This document shows positions 15,262 to 24,223 of a stretch of DNA of 64,000 nt, piece after piece; position 1 is the stretch's first letter; every line of letters starts with the position of its first letter. A program made the position numbers and the translations under genes. The DNA lies in assembly GCA_965195225.1 (NCBI GenBank), contig CBDAFL010000308.1:1-64000 (forward strand), in the 5' to 3' direction. This DNA comes from JAHIKV01 sp965195225 (GTDB taxonomy: Bacteria; Planctomycetota; Planctomycetia; Pirellulales; Thermoguttaceae). The notes under the pieces are model-generated. The model was given only the letters and a program-made list of their open reading frames with translations. It ran no database searches and was not told the DNA's origin.

Positions 15262-17553
15262 TCACCCCGCGATCCAAGTGCCCACTTGATAGGTGACAAA
15301 GGCGGCCGCGTAGGCCAATGCGGTCATGTAGGAGAAGGTGAACGCCGGCCAGCGCCAACTGTTCGTCTCGCGGCGGATCACCGCCAACGTGGCCGCGCAT
15401 TGGGCGCAGAGAGCGAAGAAAACCATGATCGACAGGGCCACGGGCAGGTTGTAGACCGGCCGGTCCGTGCCGTCCCAGGTGGCCTGCCGGAGTTTTTCGG
15501 ACCATCGTCGGTCGTCCGGCCCCGGCTTGTCTTCCAGGTGGTACATCACGCCCATCGTGGCCACGACCAGTTCGCGGGCCGGCAGCGAGGCGATCACCGC
15601 GCAGCCGATGCGCCAGTCCCATCCCAACGGCTTGACGACCGGTTCGATCACCTGGCCCGCCCGGCCCAGATAACTGTTTCGCTGTTGCTCCTGGTGAGTG
15701 GCGTTCGGATCGTGGGGGAAGTAGAGTGCCGCCCAAACCAGGATCGAGACCAGCAGGATCAGCGTGCCCGCGCAACGGAGGAACATCCAGCCGCGTTCGG
15801 CCATGCGCATGAACACCGTCCGTGGCGAGGGCCACTTGTAGCCGGGCAATTCCATCACGAACGGCGGCGTCTCGCCGCGAAGCAGCGTGCGCTTGAACAC
15901 GGTGGCGAATATCACCGCCGTGACGATCCCCAGCAGATACAAACCGGCGAGGGTCAGGCCTTGCAGGTTCAGCAGCCCGCCCAAGTAGCTATGAGCCGGA
16001 ACGAAAGCGGCGATCAGCATGGCGTAGATCGGCAGCCGGGCCGAACAGGTCAACAGCGGGGCCACCAGAATTGTCGTCAGCCGGTCTCGCTCGTTCTCGA
16101 TCACCCGCGTGGCCATGATCCCCGGCACGGCGCAGGCGAACGACGAAAGCAGGGGGATGAACGACTTCCCGCTGAGTCCCACCCGCGCCATCATCCGGTC
16201 CATCAGGTACGCGGTTCGGGCCATGTATCCGCAATCTTCCAGCAAGGCGAGGAAGGCGAACAGCACGAGGATTTGCGGCAGGAACATCAGCACGGCCCCC
16301 ACGCCGCCGATCACTCCGTCGACCATCAGGCTGCGCAGCGCCACTTCGACCATGTGCGCCTCGACCCATCCGCCGGCGGCGCCGGTGAGGGTTTCGATCC
16401 ACTCCATCGCCGGTCGCGCCCAAACGAACACCGATTGAAACACGATCAACATCACCGCGGCGAAAATCAGGGCGCCGAAGAATCGATGCGTCACCACGCG
16501 GTCGATGCGGTCGCTAGTTGTCGTCTTGTAGTGCCCCGGTTCGACGACCACCCCATCCAGCACGCGGCGTGCCCAATCGTATCGGGCGGAGGTCTCAACC
16601 CCCGGGGCGGGCGTACCGGCGGCCGCCAATCTCTTTCGCGCCGCTACGAGGCGACTTGCCCAACGGCCGTCCGGATCCTTCAGCAACGTCCGCTGCAAGT
16701 AACCGTTGGTGTCCAGCAGCAACCGCCTTACCAGACATCGGGGCAACGGGCCTCCGGCCGCGTGGTTGGACTCCTCGGCCAGTTCCGATTCGAGCGAGGC
16801 GACTTCCGCCTCGAACTCGTCGGGCAACGGTGTTGAGTGGACGCGAGCGGCGTCCGGGTCCATTGCCGCGGTGCCCGTCGTGTCCTCGCCGCAATCTTCC
16901 GGCCGGCCGGTTGCCCCGCAACGAAGGCACCTGTCGGGAAGAATGTTAAGAGGAACATCACTGCTCAAGCCCATTCGTTGCAACGGGTGGGTTTTGCCGG
17001 CCGACCCCGCTATGTCGCCGATCGCGCCGGCTGCCACGTCGGCCAACACCGCTTTGAGCTGCGGCAAACCTATCCGGCGGTTGGCCTGGATGGGTACGAC
17101 CGGAACGCCCAGTTGCCGCCGTAGCCGGGCCACGTCGATGCGGATACCCCGCCGCTCGGCTATGTCGAGCATGTTCAGCACCAGCACGACGGGCAACCCT
17201 AGTTCCAACACCTGGCTGACCAGGTAGAAATTGCGTTCGAGGTTGCAGGCGTCGACGATGCATACCACCGCGTCCACGACGGCGGCTCCCCGCTGACGGC
17301 CGAGCAACAGATCGACCACCACCATCTCGTCGCGCGACCGGGGCGCAAGACTGTAGAGGCCCGGCAGGTCGATCATCTCGAAACGCAGACCGGCGAATGA
17401 CGTCCGTCCGGTCTTTTTCTCGACCGTAACGCCCGGATAATTGCCCACGTGCTGATGCACGCCGACCAAACCGCTGAAGAGGGTCGATTTACCCGTGTTT
17501 GGATTACCGACCAGGGCCACGGTGAACGTGCGTGTTTTTGCGGCGGCAATCAT
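15262..17553 (-). CDS. feoB: Ferrous iron transporter FeoB
   Basis: Inner-membrane Fe(II) transporter with a cytoplasmic G-protein domain. G1 is GNPNTGKST (16-24), G3 is DLPG and G4 is LNMLD. The membrane part contains the two Gate segments with conserved cysteines and ends with several helices; total length is 763. Between the G domain and the first membrane helix there is a stretch with CLRCG and DCGED (about residues 213-228) that looks like a small metal-binding knuckle and is not usual in FeoB. It lies 40 bases after feoA on the same strand. Confidence 0.95.
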   Translation of the reverse strand: MIAAAKTRTFTVALVGNPNTGKSTLFSGLVGVHQHVGNYPGVTVEKKTGRTSFAGLRFEMIDLPGLYSLAPRSRDEMVVVDLLLGRQRGAAVVDAVVCIVDACNLERNFYLVSQVLELGLPVVLVLNMLDIAERRGIRIDVARLRRQLGVPVVPIQANRRIGLPQLKAVLADVAAGAIGDIAGSAGKTHPLQRMGLSSDVPLNILPDRCLRCGATGRPEDCGEDTTGTAAMDPDAARVHSTPLPDEFEAEVASLESELAEESNHAAGGPLPRCLVRRLLLDTNGYLQRTLLKDPDGRWASRLVAARKRLAAAGTPAPGVETSARYDWARRVLDGVVVEPGHYKTTTSDRIDRVVTHRFFGALIFAAVMLIVFQSVFVWARPAMEWIETLTGAAGGWVEAHMVEVALRSLMVDGVIGGVGAVLMFLPQILVLFAFLALLEDCGYMARTAYLMDRMMARVGLSGKSFIPLLSSFACAVPGIMATRVIENERDRLTTILVAPLLTCSARLPIYAMLIAAFVPAHSYLGGLLNLQGLTLAGLYLLGIVTAVIFATVFKRTLLRGETPPFVMELPGYKWPSPRTVFMRMAERGWMFLRCAGTLILLVSILVWAALYFPHDPNATHQEQQRNSYLGRAGQVIEPVVKPLGWDWRIGCAVIASLPARELVVATMGVMYHLEDKPGPDDRRWSEKLRQATWDGTDRPVYNLPVALSIMVFFALCAQCAATLAVIRRETNSWRWPAFTFSYMTALAYAAAFVTYQVGTWIAG

Positions 17554-17593
17554 GAATTAGATATAAATCCGCGACCGGTGGCCGCGGGCTTTT

Positions 17594-17836
17594 TTACATC
17601 GGCTCGACCAATACCTCCAACAGCCCGTCGGCGCGGAGGCAAACCTTGTTCCCGGACAAACGAACAATACATGGGTTGCCGGGGCGGAACATTTCTATCT
17701 TCGTCCCGCTGCGCAGTCCAAATTCATCGAGCCGGTGAACGTGGTCCGAGTGGCCAACGACGCTGGTGATCCGCGCGCAGCTCCCCTCGGAAAGATTCCA
17801 CAGCGGAATAGCCTCGGCGGGAGGGGTGTGCTTCAC
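17594..17836 (-). CDS. feoA: Ferrous iron transport protein FeoA
   Basis: Small SH3-like cytoplasmic protein needed for FeoB activity. The 80-residue sequence has the family pattern: LSEGSCARITSV, HVHRLDEFGLRSGTKIEMFRPG, CIVRLSGNKVCLRADGLLEVLVEP. Followed by feoB. In the upstream region TAGTTTAACTA forms an 11-base palindrome overlapping a possible -10, a candidate operator for an iron-responsive regulator. Confidence 0.93.
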   Translation of the reverse strand: MKHTPPAEAIPLWNLSEGSCARITSVVGHSDHVHRLDEFGLRSGTKIEMFRPGNPCIVRLSGNKVCLRADGLLEVLVEPM

Positions 17837-17887
17837 TTATTGGGACCGGGAACGACCAAAGAACCGAAAAACCTCGCTTCATGCCAC

Positions 17888-17898
17888 TAGTTTAACTA
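17888..17898 (-). promoter_or_regulatory. Possible operator upstream of feoA
   Basis: TAGTTTAACTA is a perfect 5+1+5 palindrome about 50 bases before the feoA start, overlapping TATAGT on the feoA strand, which could be a -10 box. It does not match the Fur consensus closely. The site is a guess from position and symmetry. Confidence 0.25.
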
Positions 17899-17951
17899 TA
17901 CGAGGTTTTGGTGGCCGCTACAATACCCGGCTTTTTCGCCGGTTTGCTCTC

Positions 17952-17974
17952 GTTCCCATGCTCCGCGTGGGAAC
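17952..17974. repeat. Palindromic repeat, family A
   Basis: GTTCCCATGC and GCGTGGGAAC arms, followed by the usual GGACGCC/GCGTCC companion. Confidence 0.8.
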
Positions 17975-18047
17975 GCTCGCGTTGGACGCCCCGCGTCCCG
18001 GGGGGGGACTTAGGGCCGACGAATCAATAACTGTTGCTTTCGACCGG

Positions 18048-18129
18048 GGGTGGCACGTCCCTGAGCGCAGCGAAGGGCGTGGTACACGGCCAAACCACGC
18101 CCTTCGCTGCGCTCAGGGACGTGCCACCC
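18048..18129. repeat. Perfect 36-base inverted repeat (long hairpin)
   Basis: Positions 18048-18083 and 18094-18129 are exact inverted copies of each other, separated by a 10-base loop. The arms begin GGGTGGCACGTCCCTGAGCG. It lies just downstream of the zinc-ribbon membrane protein gene and may end transcription, or be a mobile palindromic element. Confidence 0.85.
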
Positions 18130-18140
18130 TCATTGGGATT

Positions 18141-18674
18141 TCACCAAGTTACTGATTTGCCGGGCCTAAACGATTGTTGATCGTATATATCCCCATCGGC
18201 CGGTTCCGATTCCTTCTCGTTCATTTCGGTCGGCGGAGCGGTGATCCAGGAGATACCCGGCAGCGGAAGTTTCGGCAGGCCGACCCTATGGAACTGGGGA
18301 CCGAAGTAAAACGCCAGGGCGTAGTATGCCACCAGACAGCCGCCCAGTCCGCCCGCGATCACCTCGATCGACACTTGCAGCCCCGACTTCTGTTTTCTCG
18401 GTCGCAATTGGGCGGAGGCAGGCATGGCGGGAAACCCTTCGGAAACGACCGCCGCCTCGTTTTCCTCGGAAGTCCGCCGATCGGCGCCCCCGTTCCCTGG
18501 GGACGGCTCCCGCTCCGTCGTCGAGGCCACGGGAATCAACTCGGGCGGAACCAACGCCAAGGACTCGCTCAAGACATACTCCGCCTCGCACAAGGGGCAA
18601 CGCACCAACGCGGCCGATTCCACGTCGGGTGGAATGGACACCTGTTTTTTGCAACTTGGGCAGGTGGAAATCAT
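18141..18674 (-). CDS. Zinc-ribbon membrane protein, unknown function
   Basis: A 177-residue protein with an N-terminal four-cysteine zinc ribbon: C5-x2-C8 and C26-x2-C29 (CPSC, CPLC). A low-complexity polar linker follows, then one membrane helix at about residues 105-125 (VIAGGLGGCLVAYYALAFYFG) and a Pro-rich tail. This zinc ribbon plus single helix layout is frequent in Planctomycetes and has no assigned function. The plus strand also has long open frames here, but only this one has a recognisable domain. Confidence 0.7.
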   Translation of the reverse strand: MISTCPSCKKQVSIPPDVESAALVRCPLCEAEYVLSESLALVPPELIPVASTTEREPSPGNGGADRRTSEENEAAVVSEGFPAMPASAQLRPRKQKSGLQVSIEVIAGGLGGCLVAYYALAFYFGPQFHRVGLPKLPLPGISWITAPPTEMNEKESEPADGDIYDQQSFRPGKSVTW

Positions 18675-18825
18675 AGGCCAACCTCGGTTCGGTGGCGGGT
18701 GCTTTTTTGTGCCCTCGCCATACTGGTCAATAAACCGTAGGACGGATTTCCCAATCCGTCCAGTTTTCGCGACGGATTAGGAAATCCGTCCTACGGTTTC
18801 GATCAACATATTTTAACGCGCATCC

Positions 18826-20340
18826 TTATAGTCCATACAACGGTCCCATTTTCGTCCTCAGGTGCTCGACCAGCGGCGTGGCCGACAACCCCCGGCCGGT
18901 GACTCGTTCGACCAGTTCCGACGCCGTGTAGCGTTGCCCGTGGCGATGGATTTTCTCGCGCAGCCAGCCCAACAAGGGCCGGAAATCGCCCTCGGCAAAC
19001 GGTTCGGCGAGATTACCCAAATCGGACTCCGCCTGGGCGAAGAACTGCGCCGCGTAGAGGTTGCCCAGCGAGTACGTGGGGAAGTAGCCGATCAGCCCGG
19101 CGCTCCAGTGAACGTCTTGCAACACTCCTTCCCGGTCGTTGGGAGGAGTAATCCCCAAATACTGCTGATATTTTTCGTTCCACGCGCCCGGCAGGTCGGC
19201 CGCTTGCAGATCGCCGTCGAGCAATGCCCGCTCCAACTCGAAACGGATCAGGATGTGCAAGTTGTAGGTGGCCTCGTCGGCCTCGACGCGGATCAGCGAC
19301 GGCCGCACCTCGCTAATGGCGAAGAAGAAATCGTCCGGGGCCACGTCGCCCAATGCGGCGGGGAAATTCTCTTGTGCGCGGGGGTAATAGTACGTCCAGA
19401 ACTCGCGGCTGCGGCCGACCAGGTTCTCCCACAAACGCGATTGCGACTCGTGGATACCCAGCGAAATGAACTCACCCGAGGGGAGTCCGTACTGTTCGAC
19501 CGGCAGCCCCTGCTCGTAGAGACCGTGGCCCGCCTCGTGCATGACGCCGAAAAACGCCGCGTTGAAGAAATCCTCGTAGAACCGCGTGGTGATGCGGCAG
19601 TCGTTCGGACCCAGCCCGCAACAAAACGGATGCGTCGTAACGTCCAGCCGCCCGCGATTGAAATCGAATCCGATCGCCGCGGCCGCCTCGCGGGCGAACC
19701 GGTCCTGCACCTCCACGGGGAACTTGCGGTGCAGCACCGAACAGTCCGGCTGCCGGCCGCTCTGTTGGATGCTGGTGACCAACGGAACCAACTCTTCGCG
19801 CAGCTTTTCCAACACCGGGCCGACGTTGGCGGTAAGCTCCTCCGGCTCGAACTCGTCCAGCAGTGCGTCGTAAGGGCATTGCGGGTATCCGAGCGCCTCG
19901 GCCTGCTCGCGCTTCAACTCGACCGTCCGCTCCAACAGCGGTTGGAAGGCGGGGAAATCGTCGTTTTGCCGGGCCTCTTGCCACGCCTGTTGGCCCATGA
20001 CCGCCGTCCGCGCCAACTCCTCGACCAACGTTTGCGGCAGTTTCACCTTCTTATCCCGCTGGCGTTTCAGCCGACGGACCACCACGGCGGCGTCCGTGTC
20101 CTTTTCTTCCGAAAAGCTCGCGGAGAGTTCCTCGATCTGCCTGCCGAACTTCTCATCGACCCATCGCCGATGGATCAGCCCGGCCAGCAGCGTCGATTGA
20201 TCGGCCCTATGTTCCGCGCCGGCGGAGGGCAACTGTGTCCGCTCGTCCCAGCCGAGCAACTCGTTGATCGAGGCCATTACCGCCGTGCGCCGGGCGTGTT
20301 GACATACTTCCTCGAAAAGTCTTGTGGTGTTCTCTGGCAT
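18826..20340 (-). CDS. M32 family metallocarboxypeptidase (Taq type)
   Basis: Zinc carboxypeptidase of family M32, which removes C-terminal residues from peptides in the cytoplasm. The zinc motif is HEAGH (268-272), with HESQSRLWEN about 30 residues later supplying the third ligand and a family signature. The usual motif has Phe or another residue in place of the Ala. The N-terminal part carries INELLGWDERTQLP, also typical. Length 504 matches the family (about 500). It lies alone between repeat-rich gaps. Confidence 0.93.
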   Translation of the reverse strand: MPENTTRLFEEVCQHARRTAVMASINELLGWDERTQLPSAGAEHRADQSTLLAGLIHRRWVDEKFGRQIEELSASFSEEKDTDAAVVVRRLKRQRDKKVKLPQTLVEELARTAVMGQQAWQEARQNDDFPAFQPLLERTVELKREQAEALGYPQCPYDALLDEFEPEELTANVGPVLEKLREELVPLVTSIQQSGRQPDCSVLHRKFPVEVQDRFAREAAAAIGFDFNRGRLDVTTHPFCCGLGPNDCRITTRFYEDFFNAAFFGVMHEAGHGLYEQGLPVEQYGLPSGEFISLGIHESQSRLWENLVGRSREFWTYYYPRAQENFPAALGDVAPDDFFFAISEVRPSLIRVEADEATYNLHILIRFELERALLDGDLQAADLPGAWNEKYQQYLGITPPNDREGVLQDVHWSAGLIGYFPTYSLGNLYAAQFFAQAESDLGNLAEPFAEGDFRPLLGWLREKIHRHGQRYTASELVERVTGRGLSATPLVEHLRTKMGPLYGL

Positions 20341-20461
20341 GGAGCAAGCCCCTGGGAGACCGAAAGAGACGCCGGAAAGCGACTACAGGCTGATTGTGGT
20401 CTATACGGCGAGAATCCGCAAGGGCGGCATTGGCGTCTCGCCAGTGCTGGCGGGTTTCGTT

Positions 20462-20526
20462 GGGGTGGCAGTTGTACTGCCACCTCGGTGGATGCCGGCT
20501 CGGGGCGGCAGTACAACTGCCGCCCC
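20462..20526. repeat. Two family D palindromes in tandem
   Basis: GGGGTGGCAG/CTGCCACC at 20462-20484 and GGGGCGGCAG/CTGCCGCCCC at 20502-20526, separated by 17 bases. Same family as 2700-2724 and 4049-4073. Confidence 0.75.
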
Positions 20527-20571
20527 AACCGCCACGCCCGTGGCACCCACAAATACAGCTACAATGAGGTA

Positions 20572-20814
20572 CTACCGACCCTGGAGATTGCGTTCGATTT
20601 GCCGGGCCTTTTCGCTGTAACTCCAATATTCGACGTCGTGTTTTTCGGGCGGGACGTCGCGCGCCGACGAGGCCATATCGTCGTCGGAGAACCCTTCGCC
20701 GCGCATGCCCAAGTTCTTGCAGCCCGAAATCCCCAACGCCAAAACCAAAGTCACCGCCAGCCACCAATGGCCGGACCGAAACAGCTTGCCGACAGAGTGA
20801 AGAAAAGAGGTCAT
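20572..20814 (-). CDS. Small lipoprotein, unknown function
   Basis: An 80-residue predicted lipoprotein. A hydrophobic helix (WWLAVTLVLALGISGC) ends in a lipobox with the Cys at residue 32. The short mature part is acidic (EGFSDDDMASSARDVPPEKHDVEYWSYSEKARQIERNLQGR); the DDDMASSARD / YWSYSEKARQIERN layout looks like a conserved small planctomycete family, though I cannot name it. No functional clue from neighbours. Confidence 0.65.
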   Translation of the reverse strand: MTSFLHSVGKLFRSGHWWLAVTLVLALGISGCKNLGMRGEGFSDDDMASSARDVPPEKHDVEYWSYSEKARQIERNLQGR

Positions 20815-20947
20815 GGTGATACTCGCCGCGAAACGGAAATGGAAAAGAAAATTGGTCGGGAAGTCTCTCAGAAACCGCCCGACAAGTCCAGCCCAATTTC
20901 CGCAGCCGCAACGTCTTGACCCGCAACGAGTTGCACGTTCAGCCCTC

Positions 20948-20970
20948 GTTCACACGCTCCGCGTGGGAAC
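20948..20970. repeat. Degenerate family A palindrome
   Basis: GTTCACACGC and GCGTGGGAAC arms with one mismatch, in the gap between the small lipoprotein gene and the end of treY. Confidence 0.6.
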
Positions 20971-21034
20971 GCACCGCCGGGACTCCGCGTCCCCAAAGTG
21001 AAACTGGGGTGAGGGAAGGTGTCACCACCTTTTT

Positions 21035-24000
21035 TCACCCCAACAACGCTACCGGGAAATCTGAAAACACGGTCGCCAACGACACGCTGCTTTCGTCGAA
21101 CGGGCAAGTCTGACCGGTAAAGATGTTCGTCAGCGGGCGGTCCGGCGGCAGGGCGGGAATCAACAGGCGGGTGTCGCGCCAAACCGTCTCGCCCAACGGA
21201 CGCCACGGATCGTGAGGCTCCTCGTGAAACTGCGACGCCAAACGGGCCAACAGTCGGGGGACGACGACAATCGCCGTTTCTTCCGGCTCGCCGGTTGAAG
21301 GAGTCCGCCGCCAAGCAAAAGCGCAAACGTGTTCGGCCGCAAAACCCTCGACGGCCAGCGGCTCGTAGCGGCCGCGGCGGAACAGGTCGGCGTGGCGGCG
21401 GCGGAATTGCAACGCCTGACAGGTGACCAGCAGCTTCAATCGGCTGTCTCGCGGATTTTCCGCAAGGTGGCGGGCCAGCGCCAATCGCTCCTCCGCGCCG
21501 GCCGCGCCGGTCGCTTGAATCTCGGCCAGCAGCCACTTGCGGCGGTCGAAATCGACCGGCCGGCGGTTGTCGGGATCGACCAGCCAGAACCCCCAAAGTT
21601 CCTGGCCCTGGTACACGTCCGGCACGCCCGGCGAGGTCAACTTCAACAACACTTGCGACAATGCGCTGTACAGCCCAAAATCGACCACGCGATCCTCGAA
21701 CGCGCGCAACTCGGCCAGAAAGCGGTTTTTCGGATTGTCGTCCAGCACGACGGCGACGAAATCCCGCACGGCGTCGTCATATTCCTTATTGGGGCTGATC
21801 CAACTGGTCCGCCGCTTGGCCTCACGGGTGGCCTTCTCCATGTAGCCCTGTATCCGCTCGACGAACCGCGGCCACGACTCGGCGTCGGGCGGATCGAGCG
21901 GCCACACGCCGATCAGCGTTTGATAGAGGAGATATTCGTCGTTGCGGCTTGGCGCGGCCAGGCCGTCCACCTCGCGGCGGTGACGCCGGTTCAGCCGCGA
22001 CCAGCGATTCACCGCCGACCGCCACTGCTGCGGGATTTCGGAGATGACGTTGATCCTTGCCCTAACGTCTTCGCTTCGTTTTGTGTCGTGGGTGGTGGTG
22101 GCGATAAGAGAACCGGGTCGCTGTTCGAGCCGGCCGTGGTTTTCGGCGTGGAAATCGGCGACCGTGCCGGCGCCGCCGACCGGGTCGCCGCCCACCTCGT
22201 TCAGCGAGGCCAGCGGCAGGTATTGGTAGAAGGCGGTGTCCTCGATGCCCTTGGCCACCAACGGGCTGGTGACCTGCTGGAAGCGTCCGACGAACAGATC
22301 GCGCTGGTCGCGTCCCTCCTCGTCCAGGCCCGGCGGTTGTTCCAACAGCAACACGTCGCGGATGAAGTCGAACAGGGTGGAGTCGCGGGCGGGATTGCGC
22401 CGTTTGGCCTGGCCCACCGCGCGGTGGATCACGCGCCGGTCGCGTTCCGAGACCCGGCGATGGCGGATGTAAGTACGATATTCCGGGAAGCAGGTGAGGA
22501 TTTCGCGCAGCGCCAGCCGCAAACTGTCCAGCGTATAGTCGCGCGTGCGCCGGTGTCGTTCCGAGATGCGGTTTATCCGATGGGCGAGCAGATGCAGGTC
22601 GCTCGACATGGCCACCCGCAGGATCAGCAGCCTTGCTTGATACGTTACTTCGCGGAAGTCGGTCCGATGGCCGGTGAACCGCTTATAGATTTTCAGCAGT
22701 TCGTGCAGCCCGGCGCGATCGGCCAACATGCGGTTGACCGGGTTGAGGAAGTCGTATCCGGTGGTTCCGGCCACGGGCCATGTTTCCGGCAGCGGCTCTT
22801 TCGGGCCGAGGATTTTTTCCACGAGCACGTATAGCGGAAAGCGATACGTTGGATGATCGTCGTCGGTCGTCGGCCGTGAGTCGATGGGTCTCCAGGGAAG
22901 CGTGGCGTCGTCCGGCGCTCCTTCCAGCAGCAGGTCGGACGGCGGATGGCCGCCCAGCCCGCGCCACAACTCGCCGAGCACCCGCGGCTCGACCACCTCC
23001 CAGCGGAACGCTTCCGAGACTGGCCCGTCGCCCGAGGACGTTCGCTGTTCGATGAGCCGCCGTTGGGCCGCGCGGCCCAACGCCTTCAGGTATCCCCACT
23101 GAAGCCGCCAGAGATATTCCAGCGGGTCGAACAGGCCGTCAATGTGGTCGATCCGCAGTCCGTCCACCTCGCCGCGGACCAGCATGTCGAAGATGAGCTG
23201 GTGGATCAGGTCGAAGGCTTGCGGGTCTTCGGTGCAGACGGCCGCCAGCTCGTTGATGTCGAAGAACCGGCGGTAGTTCACCTCGTCGGAGGCGGCCTTC
23301 CAGTAGGCCAAACGATAGACTTGGGCGTTCAGCACCGAGTCCAGCCGGTCGAAGCTCCGCGGGTCGTCCGGCCTGCCGTTCAACTCGCGGAGATTTTGTT
23401 CGACAAACTCCGCGATCCGGGGGCTGTTGTCGGCCAGCCGGCGCAAGCGGCCCTTGATTACCTCCTTCTCCCGCTGACGCTCGGTTGCCCTAAGCGTTTC
23501 GGTCTCGGTGGCGGGAGGAAGATATTCCAAGGCGGTCAAGATGCTTTCCAACTCGCGCAGCTCGTCGGACTCGGCGCCCAACGAGTCCTTCAATTCATCG
23601 AGCCGGTTGGCGAGGATGATCGGATACGTTCGCGGATCGAGCGGCAACTGCTGCTGGAAATATCGCAGGAAAAACGCCCCGTCATGGTATTCCAACTGCA
23701 ATTGCCCCGATTCGAGAATCTCGCCGTATTGGCCGCCCAACAGCGGCAGCAGCACTTTGTTCTTTAGCTCCGTCTTCACCGGATGCCAGTCGATGTCGAA
23801 ATAATGCGCGTATGGCGAGCCGGGTCCGTTTTCCAGGACGTTGCTCCACCAGGCGTTTTCGGCGGCGACGATCCCCATGTGGTTGGGTACGATGTCTTGG
23901 ATCAGGCCCATGTCGTGTTGGTGAAGCGCGGCGGCCAGCGCCGAGTAGCCCTCCGCGCCGCCTAGCTCGGTGTTGAGCCGTCCGTAATCGACCACGTCGT

Positions 24001-24223
24001 ATCCGTGCGGGCTGCCGGCGGCGGCCTTCATGCACGGCGAGGCGTAGACGTGGCTGATGCCCAGTTCATGGAGATAGGGAACCAGCGCCGCCGCGTCGTT
24101 GAAGGTCATCCCTTCGCGGTTGAATTGCAGTCGGTAGGCGGCCTCGGGCCAACCGCGTTGTTCGGCGATCGCCCGCCGCACTTCAGCGACGATCTCGTCG
24201 ACCCACCAGCGAAGATCGTTCAT
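21035..24223 (-). CDS. treY: Malto-oligosyltrehalose synthase TreY
   Basis: GH13 enzyme that rearranges the reducing-end alpha-1,4 bond of maltodextrins to the alpha,alpha-1,1 bond of trehalose. Family features include YRLQFNREGMTF near the N-terminus, ELGISHVYASP, SPHGYDVVDYG, DIVPNHMG, and GLRIDHIDGL with the nucleophile Asp. The 1062-residue product is on the long side for the family. The frame extends 117 codons further up, but that part overlaps treZ and has no protein character; the ATG used here overlaps the treZ stop (ATGA), so the two are translationally coupled. Confidence 0.93.
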   Translation of the reverse strand: MNDLRWWVDEIVAEVRRAIAEQRGWPEAAYRLQFNREGMTFNDAAALVPYLHELGISHVYASPCMKAAAGSPHGYDVVDYGRLNTELGGAEGYSALAAALHQHDMGLIQDIVPNHMGIVAAENAWWSNVLENGPGSPYAHYFDIDWHPVKTELKNKVLLPLLGGQYGEILESGQLQLEYHDGAFFLRYFQQQLPLDPRTYPIILANRLDELKDSLGAESDELRELESILTALEYLPPATETETLRATERQREKEVIKGRLRRLADNSPRIAEFVEQNLRELNGRPDDPRSFDRLDSVLNAQVYRLAYWKAASDEVNYRRFFDINELAAVCTEDPQAFDLIHQLIFDMLVRGEVDGLRIDHIDGLFDPLEYLWRLQWGYLKALGRAAQRRLIEQRTSSGDGPVSEAFRWEVVEPRVLGELWRGLGGHPPSDLLLEGAPDDATLPWRPIDSRPTTDDDHPTYRFPLYVLVEKILGPKEPLPETWPVAGTTGYDFLNPVNRMLADRAGLHELLKIYKRFTGHRTDFREVTYQARLLILRVAMSSDLHLLAHRINRISERHRRTRDYTLDSLRLALREILTCFPEYRTYIRHRRVSERDRRVIHRAVGQAKRRNPARDSTLFDFIRDVLLLEQPPGLDEEGRDQRDLFVGRFQQVTSPLVAKGIEDTAFYQYLPLASLNEVGGDPVGGAGTVADFHAENHGRLEQRPGSLIATTTHDTKRSEDVRARINVISEIPQQWRSAVNRWSRLNRRHRREVDGLAAPSRNDEYLLYQTLIGVWPLDPPDAESWPRFVERIQGYMEKATREAKRRTSWISPNKEYDDAVRDFVAVVLDDNPKNRFLAELRAFEDRVVDFGLYSALSQVLLKLTSPGVPDVYQGQELWGFWLVDPDNRRPVDFDRRKWLLAEIQATGAAGAEERLALARHLAENPRDSRLKLLVTCQALQFRRRHADLFRRGRYEPLAVEGFAAEHVCAFAWRRTPSTGEPEETAIVVVPRLLARLASQFHEEPHDPWRPLGETVWRDTRLLIPALPPDRPLTNIFTGQTCPFDESSVSLATVFSDFPVALLG

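Noticed and set aside
18826..20919. A 685-codon open frame on the plus strand opposite the M32 peptidase
   Set aside because: It mirrors the peptidase gene in high-GC sequence, is Arg/Gln/Val rich, and matches no family.
21329..22834. A 501-codon plus-strand frame opposite treY
   Set aside because: Shadow frame of treY; composition is non-protein-like and there is no ribosome binding site.
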